Shown here: positions 28,003-36,988 of the stretch, in pieces | Numbering within the stretch: position 1 is the first letter of the stretch | How the letters are laid out: every line of letters begins with the position of its first letter | From: UBA7803 sp036381275 | GTDB lineage: Bacteria; Pseudomonadota; Gammaproteobacteria; Pseudomonadales; Azotimanducaceae | Reading direction: 5' to 3' | NCBI GenBank assembly: GCA_036381275.1 | Contig: DASVDC010000074.1 | Span: 1-64,000 of the forward strand | Length of the DNA: 64,000 nt | Translations under genes and position numbers: made by a program | Notes under the pieces: generated by a model | Told to the model about the DNA's origin: nothing | The model's input: only the letters and a program-made list of their open reading frames with translations | Databases searched by the model: none

Positions 28003-29843
28003 CGATGGCGTGGCTCTGGCTCGTCCCGCTGCTGCCGCTGACCGGTTTCCTGATCCTGGCGGCGACCCAGGGCCGGCTGCCCGAGCGCGTCGTGGCCGTG
28101 ATCGGGGCCGGCTCGGTCGGGCTCGCGGCGCTGGTGACGGCCGTGGTCACGCTGGATTTCCTCGGCAGCGGCAGCGGCGCGTATTCGCAGACGCTGTGGA
28201 CGTGGCTCAGCGCCGGCGGGTTCACACCGGACTTCACGCTGTACCTCGACGGGCTGTCGCTGGTGATGATGGGAGTGATCACCGGCGTCGGCTTCCTGAT
28301 CCACCTGTACGCCACCGGCTACATGGCGGGCGATCCCGGCTACGGGCGCTTCTTCGCGTACATGAACCTGTTCGTGTTCGCGATGCTGATGCTGGTGCTC
28401 GGCGACGACCTGCTGGTGCTGTACCTCGGCTGGGAAGGGGTGGGCCTGTGCAGCTATCTGCTGATCGGCTTCTTCCAGACCGACCCGGCGAACGGCTATG
28501 CGGCGCGCAAGGCGTTCGTGGTCACCCGGGTCGGCGACACCGCGATGGCCATCGGCCTGTTCCTGCTGTTCCGCGAGCTCGGCACGCTGGAGATCCAGAC
28601 ACTGCTCGAGCGCGCGAACACGGCCTGGGCCGGCGGCGACCTCACCGTCACGGTGGCCGCGCTCTTGATCCTCGGCGGCGCGGTGGGCAAGTCGGCGCAG
28701 CTCCCGCTGCAGACCTGGTTGCCGGACGCGATGGCGGGCCCGACGCCGGTCAGCGCGCTGATCCACGCGGCGACCATGGTCACCGCCGGCGTCTACCTGA
28801 TCGCGCGGCTGCACGATCTCTACCTGCTGTCGCCGGCGGCGCAGACGGCGGTGACGCTGGTCGGGCTCGCGACGCTTTTCATCGCCGCGTTCGCCGCGCT
28901 CGCGCAGCGCGACGTGAAGCGCATCCTCGCGTACTCGACGATGAGCCAGATCGGGTACATGTTCTTCGCGCTCGGCGTCGGCGCCTGGTCGGCGGCGATC
29001 TTCCATCTGATGACCCACGCGTTCTTCAAGGCGCTCCTGTTCCTCGCCGCCGGCTCGCTGATCCTGGCGATGCACCACGAGCAGGACATCTTCCGGATGG
29101 GCGGCCTGCGCCGGCGCCTGCCGTGGCCGTTCTGGTCGATGGTGATCGGCTCGGCGGCGCTCGCCGCGCTGCCGCTGACCTCGGGATACTTCAGCAAGGA
29201 TGCGATCCTGCTGACCGCGTTCGACGCGCCCGGCGGGCCCTGGCTGTGGGCGGTGGCGGTGCTCGCCGCGTTCGTCACCGCGCTCTACAGCATGCGCATG
29301 ATCCTGGTGGTGTTCTTCGGTGACGAGCGGGAGGGGGCGCACGACTCGGAAGGCTGGAACATGAAGCTGCCGCTCGCGGTGCTCGCGGTGCTGTCCATCA
29401 TCGGCGGCTGGTTCGGCCTTTCGCCGCCCGGTGACGTGCTGCCGGACGGGGGGCTGCACGCCGAGCACGGCGGCTGGCTGCCGTGGGTGACCAGCGCGTT
29501 CCCGTTGCTCGGGCTCGCGCTCGGCTACGTGCTCTTCGAGCCGAGCCGGAACCGCGTCGCGGGGCTCATGGCTTCACCCGCCGCCGACGCCGTGCGCCGG
29601 TTCTGGCTCGCCGGCTGGGGCTTCGACTGGCTGTACGCGCGCCTGTTCGAGGCGCCCTACAACACGATCGCGCACTGGAACCGGCGCGACGCGGTGGATC
29701 GGCTGTTCGATCTGACGGCGGCGGTCGTACGCGGCGGCAACCTGGTGACGGCGTACCTGCAGAACGGCCGGCTGCGCTGGTATCTGGCGAACATGGCCGC
29801 GGGTCTCGCGGTGGTGCTGCTGATCGTGCTGGGAGTCTCGTGA
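27999..29843 (+). CDS. nuoL: NADH-quinone oxidoreductase subunit L, proton-pumping
   Basis: 614 aa with about 16 membrane segments. The Mrp-type core has GWEGVGLCSYLLIGF (Glu about 147), the lysine-bearing GKSAQLPLQTWLPDAMAGPTP (cut here to its centre GKSAQLPLQTWLPDAM) and HAFFKALLFLAAGS. A long C-terminal region corresponds to the lateral helix and last transmembrane helix. It is the distal pump module. It shares one base with nuoM. Confidence 0.97.
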   Translation: MTMAWLWLVPLLPLTGFLILAATQGRLPERVVAVIGAGSVGLAALVTAVVTLDFLGSGSGAYSQTLWTWLSAGGFTPDFTLYLDGLSLVMMGVITGVGFLIHLYATGYMAGDPGYGRFFAYMNLFVFAMLMLVLGDDLLVLYLGWEGVGLCSYLLIGFFQTDPANGYAARKAFVVTRVGDTAMAIGLFLLFRELGTLEIQTLLERANTAWAGGDLTVTVAALLILGGAVGKSAQLPLQTWLPDAMAGPTPVSALIHAATMVTAGVYLIARLHDLYLLSPAAQTAVTLVGLATLFIAAFAALAQRDVKRILAYSTMSQIGYMFFALGVGAWSAAIFHLMTHAFFKALLFLAAGSLILAMHHEQDIFRMGGLRRRLPWPFWSMVIGSAALAALPLTSGYFSKDAILLTAFDAPGGPWLWAVAVLAAFVTALYSMRMILVVFFGDEREGAHDSEGWNMKLPLAVLAVLSIIGGWFGLSPPGDVLPDGGLHAEHGGWLPWVTSAFPLLGLALGYVLFEPSRNRVAGLMASPAADAVRRFWLAGWGFDWLYARLFEAPYNTIAHWNRRDAVDRLFDLTAAVVRGGNLVTAYLQNGRLRWYLANMAAGLAVVLLIVLGVS

Positions 29844-31294
29844 TGGCGCTGGCGCTGATCCTGATCCTGTTCGCGGCGGCGCTGGCGGCGTGGCTCAGCG
29901 AACGCGTCGGCCGCGCCTGGCCGCAGTGGATCTCGCTCGCGGTGCTCGCGGCGACGTCGCTCTGGACCGCCGCGGTGTGGCTCGGCGGCGGCGAAGTCGC
30001 GACGGTGCATCTGCCGTGGATTCCGCGCTTCGGCATCGCGGTGCTGCTCGCGATGGACGGCCTGAGCCTGCTGCTGGTGCTGCTGACGCTCGTGCTCGGC
30101 GTGGTGGCGGTGATCTCGTCGTGGACCGAGATCGGCGAGCGGCCCGGCTTCTTCCAGCTCAACCTCCTGCTCACCCTCGCCGGCGTGGTCGGCGTGTTCA
30201 CCGCGCTCGACCTGTTCCTGTTCTTCGTGTTCTGGGAAGTGATGCTGGTACCGATGTACCTGCTGATCGCGATCTGGGGTCACGAGGAGCGCGCCTACGC
30301 GTCGATGAAGTTCTTCCTGTTCACGCAGATCAGCGGCCTGCTGCTGCTCGCCGGCATCCTCGGCCTCGTGTTCCACCATCAGGCCGCGACCGGCGTGCTG
30401 ACGTTCGACTACCGGGCGCTGCTCGGCTCGTCCGCCGGCCTGCCCGCGTGGGTGATGCTCGGCTTCTTCGCCGCGTTCCTGACCAAGCTGCCCGGCGTGC
30501 CGGTGCACACCTGGCTGCCCGATGCGCACACCCAGGCGCCCACGGCGGGCAGCGTGATCCTGGCCGGCATCATGCTGAAGACCGGCGCGTACGGGCTGAT
30601 CCGATTCGTGGTGCCGCTGTTCCCCGACGTGGCCTTCGAGCTGCGCCAGCCGATCATGCTGCTCGGCGCGATCAGCGTGATCTACGGCGGCTATCTCGCG
30701 TTCGCGCAGGAGGACTTCAAGCGCCTGGTGGCGTACAGCAGCATCAGCCACATGGGCTTCGTGCTGCTCGGCGTGTTCGCGTGGAACCAGGTGGCGGTGC
30801 AGGGCGCCGTGGTGCAGATGGTCGCGCACGGCTTCTCCACCGCCGCGCTCTTCATGATGGCCGGCGCTCTGCAGGAGCGCCTGCACACCCGCGCGCTCTC
30901 GCGCATGGGCGGGCTCTGGCAGCGGGCGCCGCGGATGGGCGCGGTGACGCTGTTCTTCGTGATCGCATCGCTCGGCATGCCCGGGCTCGGCAACTTCGTC
31001 GGCGAATTCCTGGTGCTGCTCGGTGCGTTTCAGGCGGACGTGACGCTGGCCGTGGTGGCAGCGCTCGGGCTCGTGGTCGCGGCCACCTACGCGCTGATCC
31101 TGCTGCAGCGCTCGTTTCAGGGGCCGCTCGCACCGGAATTCCCGGCGATGCGCGATTTCGGCGCCCGGGAGATGACGGTGATGGTCGGCCTGATGCTCGC
31201 GCTGGTGGGGCTCGGCATCTATCCGCAGCCGGTGCTGGATCTGTCCGCGCCGGTGGTCGAGGGGCTGCGCGCGGTGACCGGGGTTGGCCCATGA
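29843..31294 (+). CDS. nuoM: NADH-quinone oxidoreductase subunit M, proton-pumping
   Basis: 483 aa from ATG 29843 (the frame is open further upstream within nuoL, out of family). FFVFWEVMLVPMYLLI holds the conserved Glu; KLPGVPVHTWLPDAHTQAP and HGFSTAALFMMAGAL are antiporter-core motifs. It overlaps nuoN by 4 bases. Confidence 0.97.
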   Translation: MALALILILFAAALAAWLSERVGRAWPQWISLAVLAATSLWTAAVWLGGGEVATVHLPWIPRFGIAVLLAMDGLSLLLVLLTLVLGVVAVISSWTEIGERPGFFQLNLLLTLAGVVGVFTALDLFLFFVFWEVMLVPMYLLIAIWGHEERAYASMKFFLFTQISGLLLLAGILGLVFHHQAATGVLTFDYRALLGSSAGLPAWVMLGFFAAFLTKLPGVPVHTWLPDAHTQAPTAGSVILAGIMLKTGAYGLIRFVVPLFPDVAFELRQPIMLLGAISVIYGGYLAFAQEDFKRLVAYSSISHMGFVLLGVFAWNQVAVQGAVVQMVAHGFSTAALFMMAGALQERLHTRALSRMGGLWQRAPRMGAVTLFFVIASLGMPGLGNFVGEFLVLLGAFQADVTLAVVAALGLVVAATYALILLQRSFQGPLAPEFPAMRDFGAREMTVMVGLMLALVGLGIYPQPVLDLSAPVVEGLRAVTGVGP

Positions 31295-32736
31295 CCGCGC
31301 TCGACTTCCAGGCGCTGGCGATGCTGATCGCGCTCGGCGGCGGCTTGATCGTGCTGTTGCTCGCGATCTCGTTCCGGCGCAACCACCGGCTCGCTCAAGG
31401 CGTCACGATAGTGACGCTGCTGATGGCGCTGCTCGCCGCCGGCTGGGCGGCGGACGCCGCGCCGCGGGCGGTCACGCGGCTCCTCGCGATCGACGGGTAC
31501 GCCGTGTATCTCGGCGTGCTGTTCGTGCTGGCGACGCTCGTGGTGACGGTGCTGTCGCACCGCTACCTGCACGGCAGCCGTGACGACCCGGAGGAGTTTT
31601 ACCTGCTGTTGCTCGCTGCCACCCTCGGTGCGGTCACGCTCGCGGCGGCCGACCACTTCGCGAGCCTGCTGCTCGGCCTCGAGATCCTGTCGGTGGCGCT
31701 GTACGTGCTGATCGCGTACCCGCAGGCGGGCAGCCCGCCGCTCGAGGCGTCGCTCAAGTACCTGGTCCTGTCCGGGGCCGCGTCGACCACGCTGCTGTTC
31801 GGCATGGCGCTGGTGTACGTCGCCACCGGCTCGCTCGGCTTCGCGCCGCTCCCCGAGCCGGGGGAGGGCGGCCGGCTGTACGTGGCGGCCGGTCTGGTGA
31901 TGATCTTCGCGGGCGTCGGCTTCAAGCTCTCGCTGGTGCCGTTCCACATGTGGACGCCCGACGTCTATCAGGGTGCGCCGGCGCCGGTGACCGCGTTCCT
32001 CGCGACGGTCTCGAAAGGCGCGGTGTTCGCGTTTCTGTTGCGCTACCTGCTCGAGACGGGCGTGCTCGTCGATCCGGCCGTGGTCGCGGTGCTGGTGGTG
32101 CTGGCGGTGGCGTCGATGATCGTCGGCAATCTGCTGGCGTTGCGGCAGGAGCATCTGAAACGGGTGCTGGCGTATTCCGCGATCGCGCACCTCGGCTATC
32201 TGCTGATTCCGCCGGTGGCGCTCGGGCTCACCGATCCGGGGCTCGGGGTGGAAGCGAGTCTGGTCTACCTCGGCGCCTATTTCGCGATGACGCTGGCGGC
32301 GTTCGCGGTGGTCTGCGTGCTGTCGGGCTCGGCGCCGGCCGAGGAAGCGGATCACCTGCGCCACTACGAGGGCCTGTTCTGGCACCGCCCGGGCATCGCG
32401 CTGGTGCTGACCGTGGCGCTGCTGTCGCTCGCCGGCATCCCGCTGACCGTGGGCTTCATCGCCAAGTTCTATCTGTTCGCCGCCGGTGTCAGTGCAGCCG
32501 CCTGGCTGCTGCTCGGCGCGCTGATCGTGGGTAGCGGCATCGGCCTGTACTACTACCTGCGGATCGTCTTCGCCATGACCCGTTCCACCGTCGCCGCCGA
32601 GGGGGGACTGCCGGCGGCTTCGGTGTCGGGCCGGGTGACGTTGGGTGTGTTGGGAGCGCTGGTGTTGTTGCTCGGCGTCTATCCGGCACCTTTCATAAAC
32701 GCCGTGCGGCAGGCACTGGCCGGCTGGAGCGGCTGA
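31291..32736 (+). CDS. nuoN: NADH-quinone oxidoreductase subunit N, proton-pumping
   Basis: 481 aa, with 13-14 membrane segments. LLLGLEILSVALYVLIA holds the conserved Glu; KLSLVPFHMWTPDVYQGAP and LSLAGIPLTVGFIAKFYLF are NuoN landmarks. Last gene of the operon. A short hairpin (GGCCGG 32739-32744 with CCGGCC 32756-32761) separates it from the CBS gene, perhaps attenuating readthrough. Confidence 0.97.
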   Translation: MTALDFQALAMLIALGGGLIVLLLAISFRRNHRLAQGVTIVTLLMALLAAGWAADAAPRAVTRLLAIDGYAVYLGVLFVLATLVVTVLSHRYLHGSRDDPEEFYLLLLAATLGAVTLAAADHFASLLLGLEILSVALYVLIAYPQAGSPPLEASLKYLVLSGAASTTLLFGMALVYVATGSLGFAPLPEPGEGGRLYVAAGLVMIFAGVGFKLSLVPFHMWTPDVYQGAPAPVTAFLATVSKGAVFAFLLRYLLETGVLVDPAVVAVLVVLAVASMIVGNLLALRQEHLKRVLAYSAIAHLGYLLIPPVALGLTDPGLGVEASLVYLGAYFAMTLAAFAVVCVLSGSAPAEEADHLRHYEGLFWHRPGIALVLTVALLSLAGIPLTVGFIAKFYLFAAGVSAAAWLLLGALIVGSGIGLYYYLRIVFAMTRSTVAAEGGLPAASVSGRVTLGVLGALVLLLGVYPAPFINAVRQALAGWSG

Positions 32737-32772
32737 CAGGCCGGGGCCTCGCGCACCGGCCGGGAGGTTCCC

Positions 32773-33201
32773 ATGCTTCGATCGGTGAGAGTTCGTGACT
32801 ACATGCTGACCCGTCCGATAGTAGTGCGGCCGGAAACCGACCTCTTCGAGGCGATCCACCAGATCCTGGTCAACCGGATCTCGGGAGTCACGGTGGTGGA
32901 CCACCACAACAAGCCGGTGGGTGTGCTCTCGGAGCTGGACTGCCTGCGGGCGATCCTGTCGGCAACCTATCACGAGGAAGAAGTGGGGTACCATCCGGTG
33001 CGCGACTACATGTCGGCGCCGGTGGAGTCGGTCTCGCCCGACGACGGCATCATCGAGGTGGCGCAGTCGATGCTGGATCACAAGCGCCGCCGCCGCCCGG
33101 TGGTGGACGTGCACGGGCACATGGTCGGTCAGGTCACCTGCCGGCAACTGCTGCGCGCGCTCAAGGAGTTCGACGTGCCCCCGGACCCGCGCGAGGTCTG
33201 A
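32773..33201 (+). CDS. Two-CBS-domain protein
   Basis: 142 aa, consisting only of two CBS domains: about 8-65 (VRDYMLTRPIVVRPETDL, ISGVTVVDHHNKPVGVLSE) and about 78-135 (VRDYMSAPVESVSPDDGI, RRRPVVDVHGHMVGQVT). Such proteins sense adenine nucleotides or SAM. GGGAGG lies 5 bases before ATG 32773. It follows nuoN by 36 bases and could be transcribed with the complex I operon; a regulatory link is only inference. Its TGA is in the same frame as the following peptidase gene. Confidence 0.9.
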   Translation: MLRSVRVRDYMLTRPIVVRPETDLFEAIHQILVNRISGVTVVDHHNKPVGVLSELDCLRAILSATYHEEEVGYHPVRDYMSAPVESVSPDDGIIEVAQSMLDHKRRRRPVVDVHGHMVGQVTCRQLLRALKEFDVPPDPREV

Positions 33202-33204
33202 GCC

Positions 33205-35523
33205 ATCGCCCGGACCGCTCTGCCGCTGCTGCTCGCCGCGCTGGCGCTCGCAGCGCTCGCGGTCTGGACGGAGCAGGCGACGCCGCCGCCGCGCGGCGCC
33301 GACGCCGCTCCGGACGAGTTCTCCGCCGCGCGGGCGCTCGTCCAGCTGCGCCGGCTGCTCGGCGACGAGGAGCCCCATCCGGTGGGGTCGCCGGCCAACG
33401 CGGCGGTGCGGGAGCGTCTGATCGCCTCGCTCGAGGAGCTCGGCCTCGAGGTCGAGGTGCAGCGCAGCATCGGTTGCGGCTTCGGCCGCTGCGCACGGGT
33501 CGCGAACGTGCTCGCGGCGATCCCGGGCGAGCAGCCGGCGGCGCTGCTGCTGATGGCCCACTACGATTCGGTGCCGGCGGCACCCGGTGCCGGTGACGAC
33601 GGCGCCGGCGTTGCCGCGCTGCTCGAGACGGCACGAATCCTCGTCCGCGAAGCCCCGTTCCGCAACAGCGTGCTGTTCGCGTTCACCGATGCCGAGGAGC
33701 CGGGGCTGCTCGGCGCCCACGCGTTCTTCCGCGAGCACCCGTGGGCGAAACGGGCGCAAGCGGTGATCAACCTCGAAGGCAGCGGCAGCAGCGGCGCGGT
33801 GAACGTGCTGCGGGTCGGACCCGGCAGCGGCGCGCTCGTGCGCGCGTTCGCGGCCGAGAGCCGCCATCCGGCCGGCAACTCGATGCTGCAGGAGCTGTTC
33901 GAGCTGCTGCCGAACAACACGGACTTCCTGCACGTGATGCGGGCGCAGTTGCCGGGCATCGACTTCGCGTTCGCCGGCACCCGGCTCCACTATCACACGC
34001 CGCTCGACACGATCGACAACCTCGACCTCGGCACGCTGCAGCACCACGGCGACAACGTGCTGCCGCTGGCGCGGCGACTGGCGCAGGCCGATCTCGGCGA
34101 ACGCTCGGCGAACTTCAGCTTCGTCACCGTCGCCAACCGCTGGTGGATCACCTGGCCGCTCGCGGCGACCGTGCCGCTCGCGCTCGTCGCGCTTGGGCTG
34201 ACCGGCGCGACGTTCGTGCCGGCCTGGCGGGTGCTCGGCTGGCGGCAACTCGCCGGCGGTATCGGCGTCGCGGTGATCGCGGTCGCCGCGGTGGTCGCGC
34301 TCGAGATCGGCACGTGGGCGCTGGCCGACCGCGCCGTTCCGGCGCTGGTCGCCTGGCCCGCGCACCTCTGGCCGTGGCGGCTGCTGGTCTTCGCCCCCGC
34401 GGCCGCGGCGACGCTCGCGGTCGGCGCGCTCGTCGCGCGTCGGGTATCCATCGCAGCGCGGCAGCTCGGCGGCTGGCTGCTGTGGACGCTGCTCGCGCTC
34501 GGGCTCGCGGTGCTGGCGCCGCTCGCCGCGAACGTGCTGTTGATTCCGGCGCTGATCGCCGCGGCAATCAGTGCCGCGGCGGCGTTCGCGGCACGCGGCG
34601 CGGCCGGCGCGTGGCTCGGCGCAGCCACGGTCTCGGTCGCCGTCGCCGGGTACTGGATGCTGTCGATGTATCTGAGCGGCGAACTGGTGAGCGGCTTCGC
34701 CGAACCCGCCTCGGTGTACGGGCCGCTCGCGCTGCTCGCGCCGGTGGCGTTGCCGCTGGTCGGCCCGGCGCGGGCGGCCGCCTGGCTCGCGGCCGGCGCG
34801 CTGCTCGTCACCGCCGCGGCGTTGTTCGCGCTGCCGCGCGTGCCGCACTACTCGCCGGAGGCACCGCAGCATCTGAACATCCAGTACGTGACCGACGCGG
34901 ACCGGCGCAGCGCCGAGTGGCAGCTCTGGACGCCTGACGCCGTTCCGGCACGACTCGCGGCGCTGGCGGACGTCGCGCCGCGTCTGCCCCGGCAGGTGTT
35001 CGCCGGCGAGCCGCTGCCGGCCGCGCCGGCACCGTATCGCGAAGCGCCTGCGCCGGAGGTGATCGTGCTGTCCGACGATCAGGCCGGCGGGCGTCGGCGG
35101 CTCGCGCTGCGGTTGCGGTCGCTGCGCGATGCGCCGGTGCTGGCGGTGGCCTTGCCGGCGTCGGCCGAGGTCGCCGCGGCCGCCTGGGCCGGCCAGTCGC
35201 TCGAGCCGCTGCGGGAGGGCGGCGAAACGTTCGCGTTCTTCGATCCGCCGGCGGATGGCGTGCGCCTCGACCTCGAGCTCGCGGGCGAGCACCCGGATCT
35301 CACGGTGAAGGCCTACGACGTCGACCACCGATTACCGGATCTGGCGGACGAGCTGCGGGCGGCACGAGGCGCGCTCGGCGTGCCGGCGCACAGCGGCGAT
35401 GGCTGGATCGTCGTGCGCGAGCTCGAGCTCGCTGCGCCGAGCGGATCAGCGGATCCAGAAGCGGCCGTGCTCCCCGCAGTCGATGTGGTGGACCTCGACG
35501 TCGCCGGGGAACACGGGCAGTAG
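33205..35523 (+). CDS. M28 metallopeptidase with multi-pass membrane domain; apparent ATC start
   Basis: The frame is open from just after the CBS stop to 35523. No ATG, GTG or TTG occurs before GTG 33382, but starting there would remove the signal helix and EPHPVGS, which M28 enzymes conserve. An ATC at 33205 has GAGGT 7 bases upstream and begins a clean signal/anchor (ARTALPLLLAALALAALAVW), giving 772 aa. The peptidase half holds zinc ligands in MAHYDSV, GAGDDGAG, DAEEPGLLG, NLEGSG and LHYHTPLDT. About eight hydrophobic helices follow (residues about 310-545), then an outside domain, as in ERMP1-like enzymes. The C-terminal 78 bases overlap the convergent GFA gene. Confidence 0.82.
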   Translation: MARTALPLLLAALALAALAVWTEQATPPPRGADAAPDEFSAARALVQLRRLLGDEEPHPVGSPANAAVRERLIASLEELGLEVEVQRSIGCGFGRCARVANVLAAIPGEQPAALLLMAHYDSVPAAPGAGDDGAGVAALLETARILVREAPFRNSVLFAFTDAEEPGLLGAHAFFREHPWAKRAQAVINLEGSGSSGAVNVLRVGPGSGALVRAFAAESRHPAGNSMLQELFELLPNNTDFLHVMRAQLPGIDFAFAGTRLHYHTPLDTIDNLDLGTLQHHGDNVLPLARRLAQADLGERSANFSFVTVANRWWITWPLAATVPLALVALGLTGATFVPAWRVLGWRQLAGGIGVAVIAVAAVVALEIGTWALADRAVPALVAWPAHLWPWRLLVFAPAAAATLAVGALVARRVSIAARQLGGWLLWTLLALGLAVLAPLAANVLLIPALIAAAISAAAAFAARGAAGAWLGAATVSVAVAGYWMLSMYLSGELVSGFAEPASVYGPLALLAPVALPLVGPARAAAWLAAGALLVTAAALFALPRVPHYSPEAPQHLNIQYVTDADRRSAEWQLWTPDAVPARLAALADVAPRLPRQVFAGEPLPAAPAPYREAPAPEVIVLSDDQAGGRRRLALRLRSLRDAPVLAVALPASAEVAAAAWAGQSLEPLREGGETFAFFDPPADGVRLDLELAGEHPDLTVKAYDVDHRLPDLADELRAARGALGVPAHSGDGWIVVRELELAAPSGSADPEAAVLPAVDVVDLDVAGEHGQ

Positions 35524-35802
35524 CCGGGCATTGACCCCCATCCGCTCGGCACGCGCCGGATCGAGTGCCTGCCAATGCGTCGTGCAGCCGCAGGTGCGGC
35601 AGGTATGGAACGAGAGGGTACGGTCGCCCCAGACGTAGGCCAGGGTCTGGTCCAAGCCCGACAGGAAGCGCACGTCGCGGGGATGGTAGTACGACCAGAG
35701 CGTGCCGAGCTTCCAGCAGATCGAGCAGTTGCATTCGCCGGCCCGGGTCGGCGGCGCCGCCACCTCGAAGCGCACTGTGCCGCAGTGACAGGAACCTTCC
35801 AT
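35446..35802 (-). CDS. GFA-family zinc protein (CENP-V/DUF636 fold)
   Basis: 118 aa. CHCG near residue 5, CNCSIC near 24-29 and CRTCGC near 68-73 are the zinc ligands of the GFA fold. The family is named for glutathione-dependent formaldehyde activation, but many members have no proven enzyme activity. The RBS GGAGG lies close before ATG 35802. The last 78 bases run opposite the end of the M28 peptidase gene. Confidence 0.88.
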   Translation of the reverse strand: MEGSCHCGTVRFEVAAPPTRAGECNCSICWKLGTLWSYYHPRDVRFLSGLDQTLAYVWGDRTLSFHTCRTCGCTTHWQALDPARAERMGVNARLLPVFPGDVEVHHIDCGEHGRFWIR

Positions 35803-35827
35803 GGGCTTGCCTCCCTCCAGCGGGGTT

Positions 35828-36931
35828 TCAGTTGCCGCGGCCGTTGCCGATCCGGTGCGCCAGCGTCTCCTCGCGCAGTTGCGCGAGCCATTTCACGTAC
35901 GGGGTTCCGCCCGTGCCGAGCGGGTCCGATTCCTTTTCCGCGATGTACTTCTGCGCCCAGCCGTAGTGGACGCTGCGGAAGCGTGCGATCGCGTCCATCG
36001 CCTTGTCGAAGACCTCCGGGGTGGCGACGCCGCGCACGTCGGGGAACGCGTCCACCCGCTCGAGCAGCGCCCGATGGCTCGCCGGCATGTAGCGGCGCAT
36101 GTCGGCGACGTGGCGGGTCAGCTCGTTCGGCTCGTGGCGGATCTTGAAGAACGCGACCAGCAGCGGCATCACGCTGCTCTGCGCGCCGGTTTCACCGCGG
36201 AAGCTCATCGGCGCGTGGTCGACGCCGTCGTAGACCACGTCTTCGAAGAAGCGGATGTAAGGCCGGAAGTGGGTGAAGTACAGGTCCGGCGACATCCGCT
36301 CGGGAATGCGCTGCAGCACCGCCGTCTGCTCGTCGACCGTGGCGGTGATCCGCTCGACGGCCGCATCGACCGGCTCCCGGTCGCGCCACGCGTTCCGGTC
36401 CTCGAGGTCGAGGATCGCACCGCAGATCGCGGCGGCGCGCGCCTCGATGTCGACGTGCACCAGGATGAACCAGTGCTCGTCGTAGAGCTCGACGAAGTTC
36501 TGGAAGGTGTCGATGTTGCCGAGCGCGATCGGCCCGGCGGGATCGAGGCGGTACCAGTTGTAGAGCGCGTAGCCGGCGTAGCTGAGGATCGGCGGGCGCT
36601 CGAGCGCCGCCGCCACCTGGCACAACGGCCGCGCGAGGTTCGCTGGCAGCACGTGCGCCGGGGGCGCGCCGATCTGATTCACGTAGGCCGACGCGAGGAA
36701 GCCGACGCGCACGTAGTAGAGCCGGCACTGACGCTCGGCGTCCGGGCCGGAGCCGCCGGTCCACGGCGGGATCTCGAGCGCTTCCGCCCAGCGGCGGAAG
36801 TCCGGATCGCGCAGCCGCTCAGGCAGCGTGCGGCCCACCTCGTCCAGCATCGCGTACGGCGAATCCGCCGGGAACGCCGTCAGCGGATCCTCCGGAGGCA
36901 GGAAGCCGCGTCGTCGGAAGTCGTCCTGCAT
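35828..36931 (-). CDS. Indoleamine 2,3-dioxygenase-like heme protein
   Basis: 367 aa, soluble. FRGETGAQSSVMPLL, RFRSVHYGWAQKYI with the likely proximal heme His near 320, and GTGGTPYVKWL near 345 are IDO-family motifs. Known members open the indole ring of tryptophan to N-formylkynurenine; bacterial relatives include PrnB-like enzymes with other reactions, so substrate is not certain. No kynureninase or formamidase is nearby. A 16-base palindrome lies 17 bases upstream of the start, between a GGGAGAG ribosome site and the thioesterase gene. Confidence 0.88.
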   Translation of the reverse strand: MQDDFRRRGFLPPEDPLTAFPADSPYAMLDEVGRTLPERLRDPDFRRWAEALEIPPWTGGSGPDAERQCRLYYVRVGFLASAYVNQIGAPPAHVLPANLARPLCQVAAALERPPILSYAGYALYNWYRLDPAGPIALGNIDTFQNFVELYDEHWFILVHVDIEARAAAICGAILDLEDRNAWRDREPVDAAVERITATVDEQTAVLQRIPERMSPDLYFTHFRPYIRFFEDVVYDGVDHAPMSFRGETGAQSSVMPLLVAFFKIRHEPNELTRHVADMRRYMPASHRALLERVDAFPDVRGVATPEVFDKAMDAIARFRSVHYGWAQKYIAEKESDPLGTGGTPYVKWLAQLREETLAHRIGNGRGN

Positions 36932-36948
36932 GCCGTCTCTCCCGAGCT

Positions 36949-36964
36949 CGGTATACGTATACCG
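36949..36964. promoter_or_regulatory. Perfect 16-bp palindrome, candidate operator of the IDO-like gene
   Basis: CGGTATACGTATACCG is a perfect palindrome built of two GTATAC blocks, in a region where AT-rich words are rare. GTATAC-type sites are bound by several GntR/FadR-like repressors, but no such regulator gene is adjacent. Its place 17-33 bases before the IDO-like start fits an operator overlapping the promoter or leader. Confidence 0.55.
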
Positions 36965-36988
36965 GGTCGGGAAGAGGGCTGCAAACCG

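Noticed and set aside
32739..32761. Terminator after nuoN
   Set aside because: A 6-bp stem with an 11-base loop and no T-run is too weak to list as a terminator; mentioned only in the nuoN entry.
31219..35328. Long minus-strand open frame across nuoN, CBS and M28 genes
   Set aside because: It spans three genuine plus-strand genes and has shadow composition.
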